Below, piece after piece: positions 55,058 to 63,582 of a DNA stretch of 64,000 bases; the first letter of the stretch is position 1; each line of letters opens with the position of its first letter. This stretch comes from Pseudomonadales bacterium (lineage in GTDB: Bacteria; Pseudomonadota; Gammaproteobacteria; Pseudomonadales; Azotimanducaceae), in the NCBI GenBank assembly GCA_012103505.1, contig WLWP01000001.1, positions 2,666,001-2,730,000 on the forward strand. Direction: 5' to 3'. A model generated the notes under the pieces. The model did not search any database, had not been told where the DNA came from, and worked only from the letters and a program-made list of their open reading frames with translations. The translations under genes and the position numbers were made by a program.

Positions 55058-56128
55058 CTACTCTCCGCTGGAACTCGCCTGTGCCGTTTCACCGGTCCAC
55101 TCGCCTTCTAGGAGACGGGCACCGCGTAAAATGCCGCCCATCGCGTAGTTTCCTTCATGGCAAGCATATTCATAGACCTTGCTCTCTGGTTTTGTACGCC
55201 AAAGATATCTGCCGCTCCAATCTTCAGTCCAAACACTCGGGTCATTGACGGTGAAATCGTAGTAAATACTGCCATCTTCTTGGAGCGTAAAAAATTCCGT
55301 CACCTTAAGATTCTCGTCAGCACCTGGTAAACCGCTGATGCCCTTAAAATTTTGCGTCTCCACGACAAGGGTATCTCCTTCCCAGTGGCCGATTGAGTCA
55401 CCAAGCCACTTGCGATTCTCTTCCGCACCGTGCTCGCTATCCATTCGGATAACTCGGGCATCATGCACCATCTCTTGCAGAATCATGACGTGCGTATCGG
55501 TCTGCACGATGCGTTTGAAGTTGTTGTACAAGCTGGGTAGCGTCGGCACTGTTGCTGCAAATGAGATGAGACAACGCTCAGATGGCGCCAGGGATTCTGG
55601 ACCATCAAATGGTCCCGGTTCATTGCTCGCAAGCCACGTTGCCTGCCCCGTGTTCTCATGCGTAAAACTTTGGTAGTAGACGCCCAGGCGCGCTTCGTAG
55701 CCTTCCCGGGTTTCTGGGTAACGTCCGTTGGCAGGATCGTAAACGATAGATGTCGGTACTTTACCGTTCACCTGTCCAAGTTCGTCGCCAACATCAATCC
55801 AAAAAAAGTTATAACCGCCAACGCCGCCCGCGCCGCCTGCATTGTTACCGTCCCCACCATCCTGTGGCGCGCCTCGATTCGGATCGCTATCGCTGTATTT
55901 GGCCCATTCCGAGGCCATTCCTAGCCCCCAATTTAGCGTCGTGGAAATCCATGGGTAGAGGTATTCGACTCGACCCAGCCACTCGGGTCGTTCTGTCGGG
56001 GTCAAGGTCGCTGTATCGTAAACGCCCGACAGGTCTGGCTTACCAGACGGTGTGCGTTTGATGTCAGCTATTGCATTTGTCGCCGTTAGAAGAAGAACGA
56101 CCGTACCTAATGTCATATATCGGATCAT
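55058..56128 (-). CDS. Secreted protein of unknown function
   Basis: A 356-residue protein with a signal peptide (MTLGTVVLLLTATNAIADI). The mature part begins RTPSGKPDLSGVYDTATLTP, a 'G.PDLSG' start common in a large group of secreted marine proteobacterial proteins of unknown role, and carries GHWEGDTLVVETQNFKGISG and FFTLQEDGSIYYDFTVNDPS later. A Gly/Asn-rich stretch (QDGGDGNNAGGAGGVGGYN) lies near residue 95. No catalytic motif is recognised. It converges on the regulator with a 1-bp gap and is divergent from an MFS gene across 176 bp that show no further gene. Confidence 0.75.
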   Translation of the reverse strand: MIRYMTLGTVVLLLTATNAIADIKRTPSGKPDLSGVYDTATLTPTERPEWLGRVEYLYPWISTTLNWGLGMASEWAKYSDSDPNRGAPQDGGDGNNAGGAGGVGGYNFFWIDVGDELGQVNGKVPTSIVYDPANGRYPETREGYEARLGVYYQSFTHENTGQATWLASNEPGPFDGPESLAPSERCLISFAATVPTLPSLYNNFKRIVQTDTHVMILQEMVHDARVIRMDSEHGAEENRKWLGDSIGHWEGDTLVVETQNFKGISGLPGADENLKVTEFFTLQEDGSIYYDFTVNDPSVWTEDWSGRYLWRTKPESKVYEYACHEGNYAMGGILRGARLLEGEWTGETAQASSSGE

Positions 56129-56304
56129 GTGGCACCTCTATTAAAGATCAGCGTGTAAAGATACCCTATTTGGAGGATCAACCGAACTTCTACTGGCACG
56201 CGTAAATTGGTACCTGCCAAGTACTATTCTCGAAATCGGTAACGTGCAGCACACGCGGATTCGGTCACGTCGGTTCTGAGAACGGACTTTTTAAGGCAGT
56301 AGGG

Positions 56305-57651
56305 TTGAGCAAACCAATGGAAAATGACAACGGCGTTGTTACAGACGAGCAACAGAAAGTTCGAGCGCGAGACGTTGGGTTTCTGCTGTTTCTCACCTTC
56401 CTAAACTTCATCAACTTCGTTGACCGACAGCTACTTTCTAGTTTCGCCAACTGGATCGTGCCTGAACTAGGCCTAAGCAATACCCAATTCGGACTTCTTA
56501 CTGGCTTAGTGTTTATATTCTTTTACGCAACCATGGGACTACTCATGGGCGCACTCGCTGATCGCGTCAATCGCACTCGCCTCATCGCTTTTGGTTTGAT
56601 CCTTTGGAGTTCGCTAACCGCACTATCAGGTGCTGCGAAAGGCTTCGCTAGTCTTGCATTGCCGAGAATGTTCATCGGCGTTGGTGAATCTGTTCTAACA
56701 CCTAGCGCCCTGTCTTTGCTGAGTGACCGCTTTCCGACCCGTTGGCGTGGGCTGGCGGTCGGTATCTACGGCATGGGTGTTCCGGTCGGGGTCGCTGGAA
56801 GTTTGTTCACTGTTGCTTATCTAGAGCCGATACTCGGGTGGCGTGGCTGCTTCTACCTCCTGGGCGGCGTAGGCATCGTTTTGGCCGTGGCCATGCTTTT
56901 TATCAAAGAAACACCGCGGCGAAACCAGTCGTCCGCCGGGCAACAAACCGTCCAGAAACCTTCTTTTCGCACCATCGCCCATACACTTGTCACAGCGCTC
57001 AGAAATTCCCCTTCGCTGCTCCTGGTTGTCTGTGGGGCGGTCACTGCGAACTTCATCATGGGCGCCTCCTCGTTCGATCAACTTTGGATGGTGGAAGAAC
57101 GAGGCTTTGACCGACTAGAAATCGCCGAAGTAACAGGCTGGTTGGGCATCGTCGGTGGTGTGCTAGGGAATTTGGTGGGTGGCTATGGCGGCGACGTTTT
57201 CATGCGCAAAACCGGTATGGGTAGGCCTGCATTCCTAGCGCTAATCTTGGTAGCGCTCGCACCGATCAATATCGCTTTTCGCCTCGTTGATGGGGATAGC
57301 ATCTGGTTTTGGCTTGGCCTTACAGCTATCTTTTTCCAAATAGGTTGCTTCTTCGGACCCATATTTGCGACGGTTCAAGATCTTGTGCCAAGTAATATAC
57401 GCGCCACCATAGTCGGCTTTCAGGTCCTTATGATCCAACTGATAGGAATCGGTTTAGGTGTAACCGTCGGTGGTATGACCGTTGATTGGCTCATCGCCGC
57501 AGGGGCGGCTGAGCCATACTCGTCGACCCTGCTCATCTTCACCCTTGTATCGCTGGTGTCGATTCCAATGTTCTTTGTCGCGGGACTGCGCTTTGAGCGC
57601 GACCGTGCGGCGCTGTTAGAGAAAATGGGTGCAAGCAATGCAGGCAACTAA
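56305..57651 (+). CDS. MFS transporter, spinster-like
   Basis: A 448-residue membrane protein: FLTFLNFINFVDRQLLSSFA in helix 1 (the D-R motif of spinster-like carriers), GALADRVNRTRLIAFG in loop 2-3, and LPRMFIGVGESVLTPSALSL in helix 4-5. Probably an organic anion or lipid-like metabolite transporter; the substrate is unknown. The start is TTG 56305 or ATG 56317. A lipoprotein gene follows 77 bp later. Confidence 0.86.
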   Translation: MSKPMENDNGVVTDEQQKVRARDVGFLLFLTFLNFINFVDRQLLSSFANWIVPELGLSNTQFGLLTGLVFIFFYATMGLLMGALADRVNRTRLIAFGLILWSSLTALSGAAKGFASLALPRMFIGVGESVLTPSALSLLSDRFPTRWRGLAVGIYGMGVPVGVAGSLFTVAYLEPILGWRGCFYLLGGVGIVLAVAMLFIKETPRRNQSSAGQQTVQKPSFRTIAHTLVTALRNSPSLLLVVCGAVTANFIMGASSFDQLWMVEERGFDRLEIAEVTGWLGIVGGVLGNLVGGYGGDVFMRKTGMGRPAFLALILVALAPINIAFRLVDGDSIWFWLGLTAIFFQIGCFFGPIFATVQDLVPSNIRATIVGFQVLMIQLIGIGLGVTVGGMTVDWLIAAGAAEPYSSTLLIFTLVSLVSIPMFFVAGLRFERDRAALLEKMGASNAGN

Positions 57652-57728
57652 AACTTATGCGACATCCTACCGATGCCACTACGGCCGGGTTCACACTAAA
57701 GTCACGAGATAAGGGAACGACGGCCAAT

Positions 57729-58229
57729 ATGAAAACGGTTGAAAAGAAGAGCTACGGGGTATCGAGGGTCCGACTTTTTGTCATCACTTTTGTCTTGTGC
57801 TTCATATCATCAGGATGTTCGCCACAACCACGCCTCGAAGTCTATTTGATGAACATCGCGCCTATGCCTTCCACTCTTTTCGAACAGCGGGTGAGACTCG
57901 ATGTGCGTATTCAAAACCTGACGGAGACAACTGTCTCCGCGTCAGGCGCGGATCTTGCGCTATCCGTCAACGGCAAACGGCTCGCTCGCGGGGTAAGCAA
58001 CGAACCCATCCAAATTGGCGCCCTAGCAGACACAACCACCAGTATTGTCCTCAGTTCAAGCATCTTCGACTCAGTGCGACAGCTGCTAGGTCTAAAAGAT
58101 CGAGAGATTTTCACTTATAACCTTCGTGGCAAGTTATTTACCGATGGTTTAGATCGGCGTTTCCAGCGTAGGGGTGAGTTCACGCGTGCAAACTTAAATC
58201 AGTTATTACCAGCCACGGCGCCTCGCTGA
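57729..58229 (+). CDS. LEA type 2 (WHy-domain) lipoprotein
   Basis: From ATG 57729, a 166-residue protein with a lipoprotein signal (RLFVITFVLCFISSGC). The mature part has RLDVRIQNLTETTVSASGAD, then LALSVNGKRLARGVSNEPIQ, with a beta-sandwich alternation that fits the LEA2/WHy family of desiccation- or stress-related proteins. Role in bacteria is not settled. An in-frame extension back to 57657 is less likely. Confidence 0.78.
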   Translation: MKTVEKKSYGVSRVRLFVITFVLCFISSGCSPQPRLEVYLMNIAPMPSTLFEQRVRLDVRIQNLTETTVSASGADLALSVNGKRLARGVSNEPIQIGALADTTTSIVLSSSIFDSVRQLLGLKDREIFTYNLRGKLFTDGLDRRFQRRGEFTRANLNQLLPATAPR

Positions 58230-58326
58230 TGGCCTTCATTGAATAACTTCTTAGTAACTAGTGACTGTAGCTAGCGTCACTCTCTCTGACAAAATTGCAC
58301 ACACAATCAAAGTATAGAAGACCCAT

Positions 58327-58779
58327 ATGCTAAGCCGTCAAGGAAAGTATGGAAAAGGATTGGGTGCGCTTGGTGCGATAATTCTGGTAGCCCTCGCCCT
58401 AACCCGGGTGGATCCAGACCAGAGCCTTGAACCGGAATCTCGAGCAGCAAATGACGAAATCCGTACGGCCTTCCTCGCTGAACGCAGTGGCGTCCAAGTA
58501 CTTGGCACAGGCTCGGTGAAAGCCGTTCTACCTGACGACACCAAGGGTTCTCGCCATCAGCGCTTCATTCTGGAACTTTCGCAGAAACTGACAATACTAG
58601 TGGCGCATAACATCGATCTTGCACCCAGAATTGGGAGGTTAGAAATAGGTGACCAGGTATCGTTTTACGGAGTGTATGAATTCAACAATCAAGGCGGGGT
58701 TGTTCACTGGACCCACCGGGATCCTGGTGGGCGCCATGTCGCCGGATGGCTAGAACACCAGGGCAAACGTTACGACTAG
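58327..58779 (+). CDS. DUF3465 family protein (OB-fold, membrane-anchored)
   Basis: A 150-residue protein with an N-terminal hydrophobic helix (GLGALGAIILVALALTRV) followed by GVQVLGTGSVKAVLPDDTKG, HQRFILELSQKLTILVAHNI and GRLEIGDQVSFYGVYEFNNQ, then WTHRDPGGRHVAGWLEHQGK. This is the DUF3465 pattern (a small OB-like domain with a conserved HW..DP...H). It probably sits in the periplasm on a membrane anchor; function unknown. It converges on the PPK2 gene with a 47-bp gap. Confidence 0.87.
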   Translation: MLSRQGKYGKGLGALGAIILVALALTRVDPDQSLEPESRAANDEIRTAFLAERSGVQVLGTGSVKAVLPDDTKGSRHQRFILELSQKLTILVAHNIDLAPRIGRLEIGDQVSFYGVYEFNNQGGVVHWTHRDPGGRHVAGWLEHQGKRYD

Positions 58780-58826
58780 CGTCTACGAGCACCCAACAAC
58801 CGCTATCTGCCGCCCGCCCCCAGCTC

Positions 58827-59705
58827 TCAATCGTTTTCGAGTTGTGTCCGGTAGCTTTCTAACTCAGCCCTTTCCTCCTCTGAAACCTCCGGATAACTAA
58901 GATCCATTTCCTCAAGCGCATGCAACACCGCGGCGGCCACAATCAGGCGCATTGTCTTTTTGTCATCAGCAGGCACCACAAACCATGGCGCATATGGGGT
59001 TGCGGTTTCATTTATTGCTTGCTCGTAGGCGCTTTGATACTGCTGCCAAAAACCCCGCTCTCGAATATCAGCCTGGGAGAACTTCCAATTCTTATCTGGT
59101 TCATCGATGCGAGAAAGGAAGCGATTACGCTGTTCTGTGTAGCTTAGATTGAGAAAGAACTTCAGTACCAAGGTACCGTTATCAGCCGAGTAACGTTCAA
59201 ATGCTTGGATTGCCCGATATCGGTCCTGAAACAAACTCTCCATGTCTCGAACGTTTTCATCAGGCATTTTTTGATGCTCTGTCACGATCTCCGGATGGAC
59301 TTTGCAAACTAAGACCTCTTCATAGTATGAGCGATTGAACACCCCCACATGTCCGCGCGGTGGCATCGCGGTAGTAGAGCGCCACATATAATTGTGATCG
59401 AGCTCTTGTTCACTCGGCCTCTTGAATGAAGTGATCTGCACGCCATGTGGATTAATACCGCTGAACACAGCGCGTATTGTGCCATCCTTGCCTGCAGCAT
59501 CCATGGCCTGGAACACAGCGAGCAAACTATAGCGGTCGTGTGCGTACATCATGCGCTGTCGCTCGTCTATTTGCTTCTGGAGACGTTTGATCTGTCGCTG
59601 ATAGTCTTTTTTACCATCGTAGAGGGGCGCGATGGCTGTTCTCGAATCAGAGATGACAAGCTTACGTCTGCCGTCACGACGAATATCGTCCCAATCAATT
59701 TCCAT
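58827..59705 (-). CDS. ppk2: Polyphosphate kinase 2 (PPK2) family protein
   Basis: A 292-residue kinase: Walker A-like AMDAAGKDGTIRAVFSGI near residues 67-84, GVQITSFKRPSEQELDHNYM with the lid-type basic residues, and the Walker B-like GHVGVFNRSYYEEVLVCKVH near 118-137. DKNWKFSQADIRERGFWQQY is the conserved C-terminal block. It transfers phosphate between polyphosphate and nucleotides, most likely NDP or NMP. It is transcribed alone, divergent from the acyl-CoA carboxylase across about 200 bp that contain a short microsatellite. Confidence 0.92.
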   Translation of the reverse strand: MEIDWDDIRRDGRRKLVISDSRTAIAPLYDGKKDYQRQIKRLQKQIDERQRMMYAHDRYSLLAVFQAMDAAGKDGTIRAVFSGINPHGVQITSFKRPSEQELDHNYMWRSTTAMPPRGHVGVFNRSYYEEVLVCKVHPEIVTEHQKMPDENVRDMESLFQDRYRAIQAFERYSADNGTLVLKFFLNLSYTEQRNRFLSRIDEPDKNWKFSQADIRERGFWQQYQSAYEQAINETATPYAPWFVVPADDKKTMRLIVAAAVLHALEEMDLSYPEVSEEERAELESYRTQLEND

Positions 59706-59780
59706 AAACTACCTTTGTACTCACGTTAGAACGTTTCGCGATTATTGGTCCGCTTGACCGAGTCGTTCTCATCTTTCGCT

Positions 59781-59812
59781 CATCTCTCCATCTCTCCATC
59801 TCTCCATCTCTC
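59781..59812 (+). repeat. Microsatellite: four copies of CATCTCTC
   Basis: Four exact tandem copies of the 8-mer CATCTCTC, continuing as TTTC. It sits 93 bp before the start of the single-chain acyl-CoA carboxylase gene, in the divergent gap with PPK2. The unit could slip in number and so change promoter spacing. Confidence 0.9.
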
Positions 59813-59905
59813 TTTCAATGGTGCTTGATCGAAGTTAGCCGGATCCGCTTTCCTCCGAACCGACGTTTAGTATCATGTACTGTTTTTTATCACCAAAGAG
59901 GCACC

Positions 59906-62900
59906 ATGCCTAACCGACTACTTGTTGCCAATCGTGGCGAAATCGCCATTCGCATTCTGAGAACCGCTTCTGATCTCGAGATCCTCACGACATCTATTTA
60001 TGCGACGGACGATCAAGACTCCCTGCATACACGACACTCAGATAACACAGTAGATTTGCAGGAAGAAGGTGTCTCTGCCTACCTCAATCAAACTAATCTT
60101 ATCGCGATCGCTAAGAACGCCGAATGCGATGCAATCCATCCCGGCTACGGCTTTCTGAGCGAGTCAGCGGAATTCGCCGAGGCCTGCTCTGATGCAGGCA
60201 TAGTCTTCGTCGGACCATCGGTCGAAACCCTCCAACGATTCGGTGACAAAGCCGCTGCTCGGGCGTTAGCCGAGAGCTGCGACGTACCGGTCTTACCTGG
60301 GTTAAGCCGCCAAGTTTCATTTGAAGAAGCAAAAACGTTTTTTGCGGGACTTAAATCCACTGGCGGCGTCATGTTGAAAGCCATCGGCGGCGGCGGCGGT
60401 CGAGGCATGAGACCTGTACTCGAGCTCGACGAACTTGAAGAAGCCTTCAATCGCGCAACATCTGAGGCACAGCTCGCGTTCGGTTCTGGGGATCTCTACA
60501 TCGAGGAGCTTTTGCCAAGAGCGAGGCACATAGAAGTGCAAATTGTAGGTGACGGCACAGGCGCTGTCTCCCATCTATGGGATCGCGAGTGCAGTCTGCA
60601 GCGACAAAGACAAAAGCTGATAGAGATTGCGCCGAGTTTCGACCTATCGGATGCGACTAGAAGTAACATCCTATCTGCCGCTGTACGGTTGGGTTCAGAG
60701 GCCAAATATCGCGGTGTCGGTACGGTCGAGTTTCTCGTTGCGGACGACCGATATGTGTTCATGGAAGCCAATGCCAGACTCCAAGTCGAACACACGGTTA
60801 CCGAAGAGGTAACTGGCTACGACCTGGTTGAGTTACAACTGCGCTTCGCCGATGGAGCTAGCCTGGCTGATCTAGGCATTGAGCAAAGTCAAATTTCCGA
60901 GCCACGAGGTGTCGCACTGCAGGCGCGCGTTAACCTGGAGAGCATGAATCCCGATGGCACCTCGAGACCCGGCGGCGGTTTGATTTCTGCGTACGAACCT
61001 CCCGCTGGTCCGGGAATTCGCATCGACGGATATGGTTATCCCGGCTACATCACAAGTCCGCACTACGATTCACTGTTAGCCAAGCTAATCGTTCACGGCA
61101 ATGATCTAACGAGTGTTATTCGGAAGACAAATCGTGCGCTGTCCGAATTTCGTATCGAGGGCGTGCGCAGCAACATCGAATTTTTAGCCAACCTACTCAC
61201 GCATTCCACGTTCTCCGGAGATGAAATTCATACGCGCTACGTGGAAGAGAACATCACTAAATTTCTGGTGCCTGCCGATGAACGCATCCGCTACTTCTCC
61301 CCAGAGCGAGAGATCGAAAAAGCAGGCGTTGATGTGGATCCCGACGACCCGCTCGCCGTTCTCAACGTTACGCGTGCCAAACCAGTAGCGACCCAACCAC
61401 AAAAGGCCGCTATGGCCGGTGGACCTCCAGGCACAACGCCCGTACTTGCTCCGATGCAAGGAATGATGGTCGAAATATCCGTCAGTGAAGGTGATACGGT
61501 TCAACTCGGACAGCCTGTCGCGATTCTTGAAGCCTTGAAAATGGAGCATGTCATCCAGGCGCCAGAATCTGGCATCGTGCGCGAAATTGCGCTCGCCGCC
61601 GGTGATACCATTTTCGAAGACACCCCAATCGTATTCATCGAACCACAGTCGATCGAGGGCGAATACGACACGGGCGAAACTGTCGACTACGACGAAATTC
61701 GACCTGATCTTGCCGAGATCAATCACTTTCACGAGCTGACTCGAGATGAGTCGCGCCCCGCAGCTACGGCCAAGCGCCATGACGCGAACAAACGAACCGC
61801 GCGGGAAAACATCTACGATCTGTGTGATGAGGGTTCGTTCACTGAATATGGTCCACTCGTCACCGCGACCCGCTTTCGCAAGGACTCGTTCGAAGACATC
61901 GAAGAACGTGTAACACGTACTACATCTGACGCCATGGTGATGGGGGTTGGGCGAGTGAACGGGGACCTTGTTGGTCGCGAGAATGCTCGCTGTGTTGCTA
62001 TGTCGTACGACTATATGGTTCTCGCCGGTACTCAAGGCAACAAAAATCACCAAAAACAAGATCGAATGTTTGGCGTTGCTGAGCGATACCGCATCCCTAT
62101 CGTCCTCTACACCGAGGGCGGTGGCGGACGTACCTACAATGGACCCAACGCCGGTTCAACGCCGATTGCGACATCGGTTGGCGGTTTAAACACACGCACA
62201 TGGCGCGAACTTGGAAAATGTTCAGGCTTAGTGCCAATCGTTGGTGTCACCTCCGGGTTTTGTTTCGCTGGTAACGTTGTTTTGTTAGGTGCGTGCGACG
62301 TGATCATCGCGACGAAAGACTCAAGCATAGGTATCGGTGGACCCGCCATGATAGAAGGCGGTGGGCTCGGTGCCTACGCACCCGGAGAGGTTGGACCGGT
62401 GAGTATCCAAGAGCCAAATGGTGTGATCGATATCGTTGTGGATGATGAAGTTGCAGCTACTGCAGCTGCCAAACACTATCTCTCGTTCTTCCAAGGCACA
62501 GTTTCCGAATGGACCGCCAACGACCAGCGCAAACTCCGGCACATCATCCCCGAGAATCGTCGTGCTGTGTATAGCATCCGAGAGGTCATTCAGACACTCG
62601 CTGATGCAGATTCGATGCTCGAGCTGCGACCTAACTTTGGACTCGCGATGATCACTGCCTTCATCCGGGTCGAAGGTAAGCCCGTCGGCGTTATCGCCAA
62701 CAATTCCAATTCGCCAACAGGGGGAGCGATCGATTCCCCCGCGGCAGACAAAGCATCACGGTTCATGCAGCTATGCGACGCTTTCGACATTCCGATCCTG
62801 TCCCTCATCGATTGCCCTGGAAACATGGTGGGCCCCGAAGCGGAAAAAGAAGCCTTGGTTCGACACTGTGGTCGCATGTATGTGGCTGGCGCCAACTTAA

Positions 62901-63286
62901 CCGTGCCTTTTTTCACAGTCGTTTTGCGTAAGGCTTACGGACTCGGTGCGCTGGCAATGGCAACGGGTAGTTTTGACGAAACATTCTTCGCCATTTCATG
63001 GCCAACGGGTGAGTTCGCAGGCATGGGATTAGAAGGCCAGATAAAGCTTGGGCGGAGGAATGAGCTCGCCGCCATCGAAGACATTCCGAAGCGCAAAGCC
63101 CGCTACGACCAGTTGGTTGCAGAAGCGTACGCCTGGTCACGTGCCTTAAACGCTGGAACGGTTTTTGAGGTCGACGATGTCATTGACCCAGCCGACACCA
63201 GAAAGTGGATCATTATGGGTCTAGAAGCCTCGCCAGCTCCGATACCACGAGAAGGCAAGAAGCATAGCTGGATCGATACCTGGTAG
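59906..63286 (+). CDS. Single-chain biotin-dependent acyl-CoA carboxylase (BC-BCCP-CT)
   Basis: From ATG 59906 after AAAGAGG, a 1126-residue fused enzyme. Biotin carboxylase: LLVANRGEIAIRILRTA at the N-terminus, HPGYGFLSESAEF, the ATP-grasp Gly-rich loop LKAIGGGGGRGMRPV near residue 160, and FMEANARLQVEHTVTE near 290. Biotin carrier: EALKMEHVIQAP with the biotinyl Lys near residue 545. Carboxyltransferase: HDANKRTARENIYDLCDEGS near 635, then EGGGGRTYNGPN and GNMVGPEAEKEALVRH in the two halves. Order and size match single-chain long-chain-type acyl-CoA carboxylases described in other bacteria; a separate acetyl- or propionyl-CoA carboxylase would be split. The exact acyl-CoA substrate is inference. 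Transcribed alone; an acyl-CoA carboxyltransferase remnant lies downstream on the other strand. Confidence 0.9.
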   Translation: MPNRLLVANRGEIAIRILRTASDLEILTTSIYATDDQDSLHTRHSDNTVDLQEEGVSAYLNQTNLIAIAKNAECDAIHPGYGFLSESAEFAEACSDAGIVFVGPSVETLQRFGDKAAARALAESCDVPVLPGLSRQVSFEEAKTFFAGLKSTGGVMLKAIGGGGGRGMRPVLELDELEEAFNRATSEAQLAFGSGDLYIEELLPRARHIEVQIVGDGTGAVSHLWDRECSLQRQRQKLIEIAPSFDLSDATRSNILSAAVRLGSEAKYRGVGTVEFLVADDRYVFMEANARLQVEHTVTEEVTGYDLVELQLRFADGASLADLGIEQSQISEPRGVALQARVNLESMNPDGTSRPGGGLISAYEPPAGPGIRIDGYGYPGYITSPHYDSLLAKLIVHGNDLTSVIRKTNRALSEFRIEGVRSNIEFLANLLTHSTFSGDEIHTRYVEENITKFLVPADERIRYFSPEREIEKAGVDVDPDDPLAVLNVTRAKPVATQPQKAAMAGGPPGTTPVLAPMQGMMVEISVSEGDTVQLGQPVAILEALKMEHVIQAPESGIVREIALAAGDTIFEDTPIVFIEPQSIEGEYDTGETVDYDEIRPDLAEINHFHELTRDESRPAATAKRHDANKRTARENIYDLCDEGSFTEYGPLVTATRFRKDSFEDIEERVTRTTSDAMVMGVGRVNGDLVGRENARCVAMSYDYMVLAGTQGNKNHQKQDRMFGVAERYRIPIVLYTEGGGGRTYNGPNAGSTPIATSVGGLNTRTWRELGKCSGLVPIVGVTSGFCFAGNVVLLGACDVIIATKDSSIGIGGPAMIEGGGLGAYAPGEVGPVSIQEPNGVIDIVVDDEVAATAAAKHYLSFFQGTVSEWTANDQRKLRHIIPENRRAVYSIREVIQTLADADSMLELRPNFGLAMITAFIRVEGKPVGVIANNSNSPTGGAIDSPAADKASRFMQLCDAFDIPILSLIDCPGNMVGPEAEKEALVRHCGRMYVAGANLTVPFFTVVLRKAYGLGALAMATGSFDETFFAISWPTGEFAGMGLEGQIKLGRRNELAAIEDIPKRKARYDQLVAEAYAWSRALNAGTVFEVDDVIDPADTRKWIIMGLEASPAPIPREGKKHSWIDTW

Positions 63287-63293
63287 TTACGGT

Positions 63294-63568
63294 CTACGGT
63301 CCGCTAAGGCCAAACTTGGGTCCATCGCTCTGACGACCCAAGCCGCCCACCCGGTTCAATATCGATCGTATTGCGAAAAGGTTCCGGGGGAGAGCGAAAT
63401 ACTTACACCCATCACACGCAAACCAAACGGATACCGCGCGTCGAATCCCAGTGGTGAGCGTCTCCACCCATTCCGCAGGGTAGATTGATTTTAGTAACAC
63501 AACCCCTCGTCCCGATAGGCTTGCTTTTCTTCTTCGGAAACGTCCCTTAACCAACTGGTTTGGATCAT
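63294..63568 (-). pseudogene. Remnant of a PhyH-like dioxygenase N-terminus
   Basis: From ATG 63568 the minus strand reads MIQTSWLRDVSEEEKQAYRD then EG, a typical PhyH N-terminus, but reaches a stop soon after. Shifting one base at the four-C run 63503-63506 restores VVLLKSIYPAEWVETLTTGI, which continues the same family pattern. After that no PhyH homology is seen to 63294. One G is missing in the run, and the rest of the gene is absent. A decayed fragment or an unresolved assembly junction fits best. This fills most of the 296 bp between the carboxylase and the next gene. Confidence 0.5.
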
Positions 63569-63582
63569 TAGTCGCCTATTGG

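Noticed and set aside
61193-62059. Open minus-strand frame of 288 codons inside the carboxylase gene
   Set aside because: It is antisense to a well-conserved enzyme, has no recognisable family and shows no ribosome site; it mirrors codon bias of the real gene.
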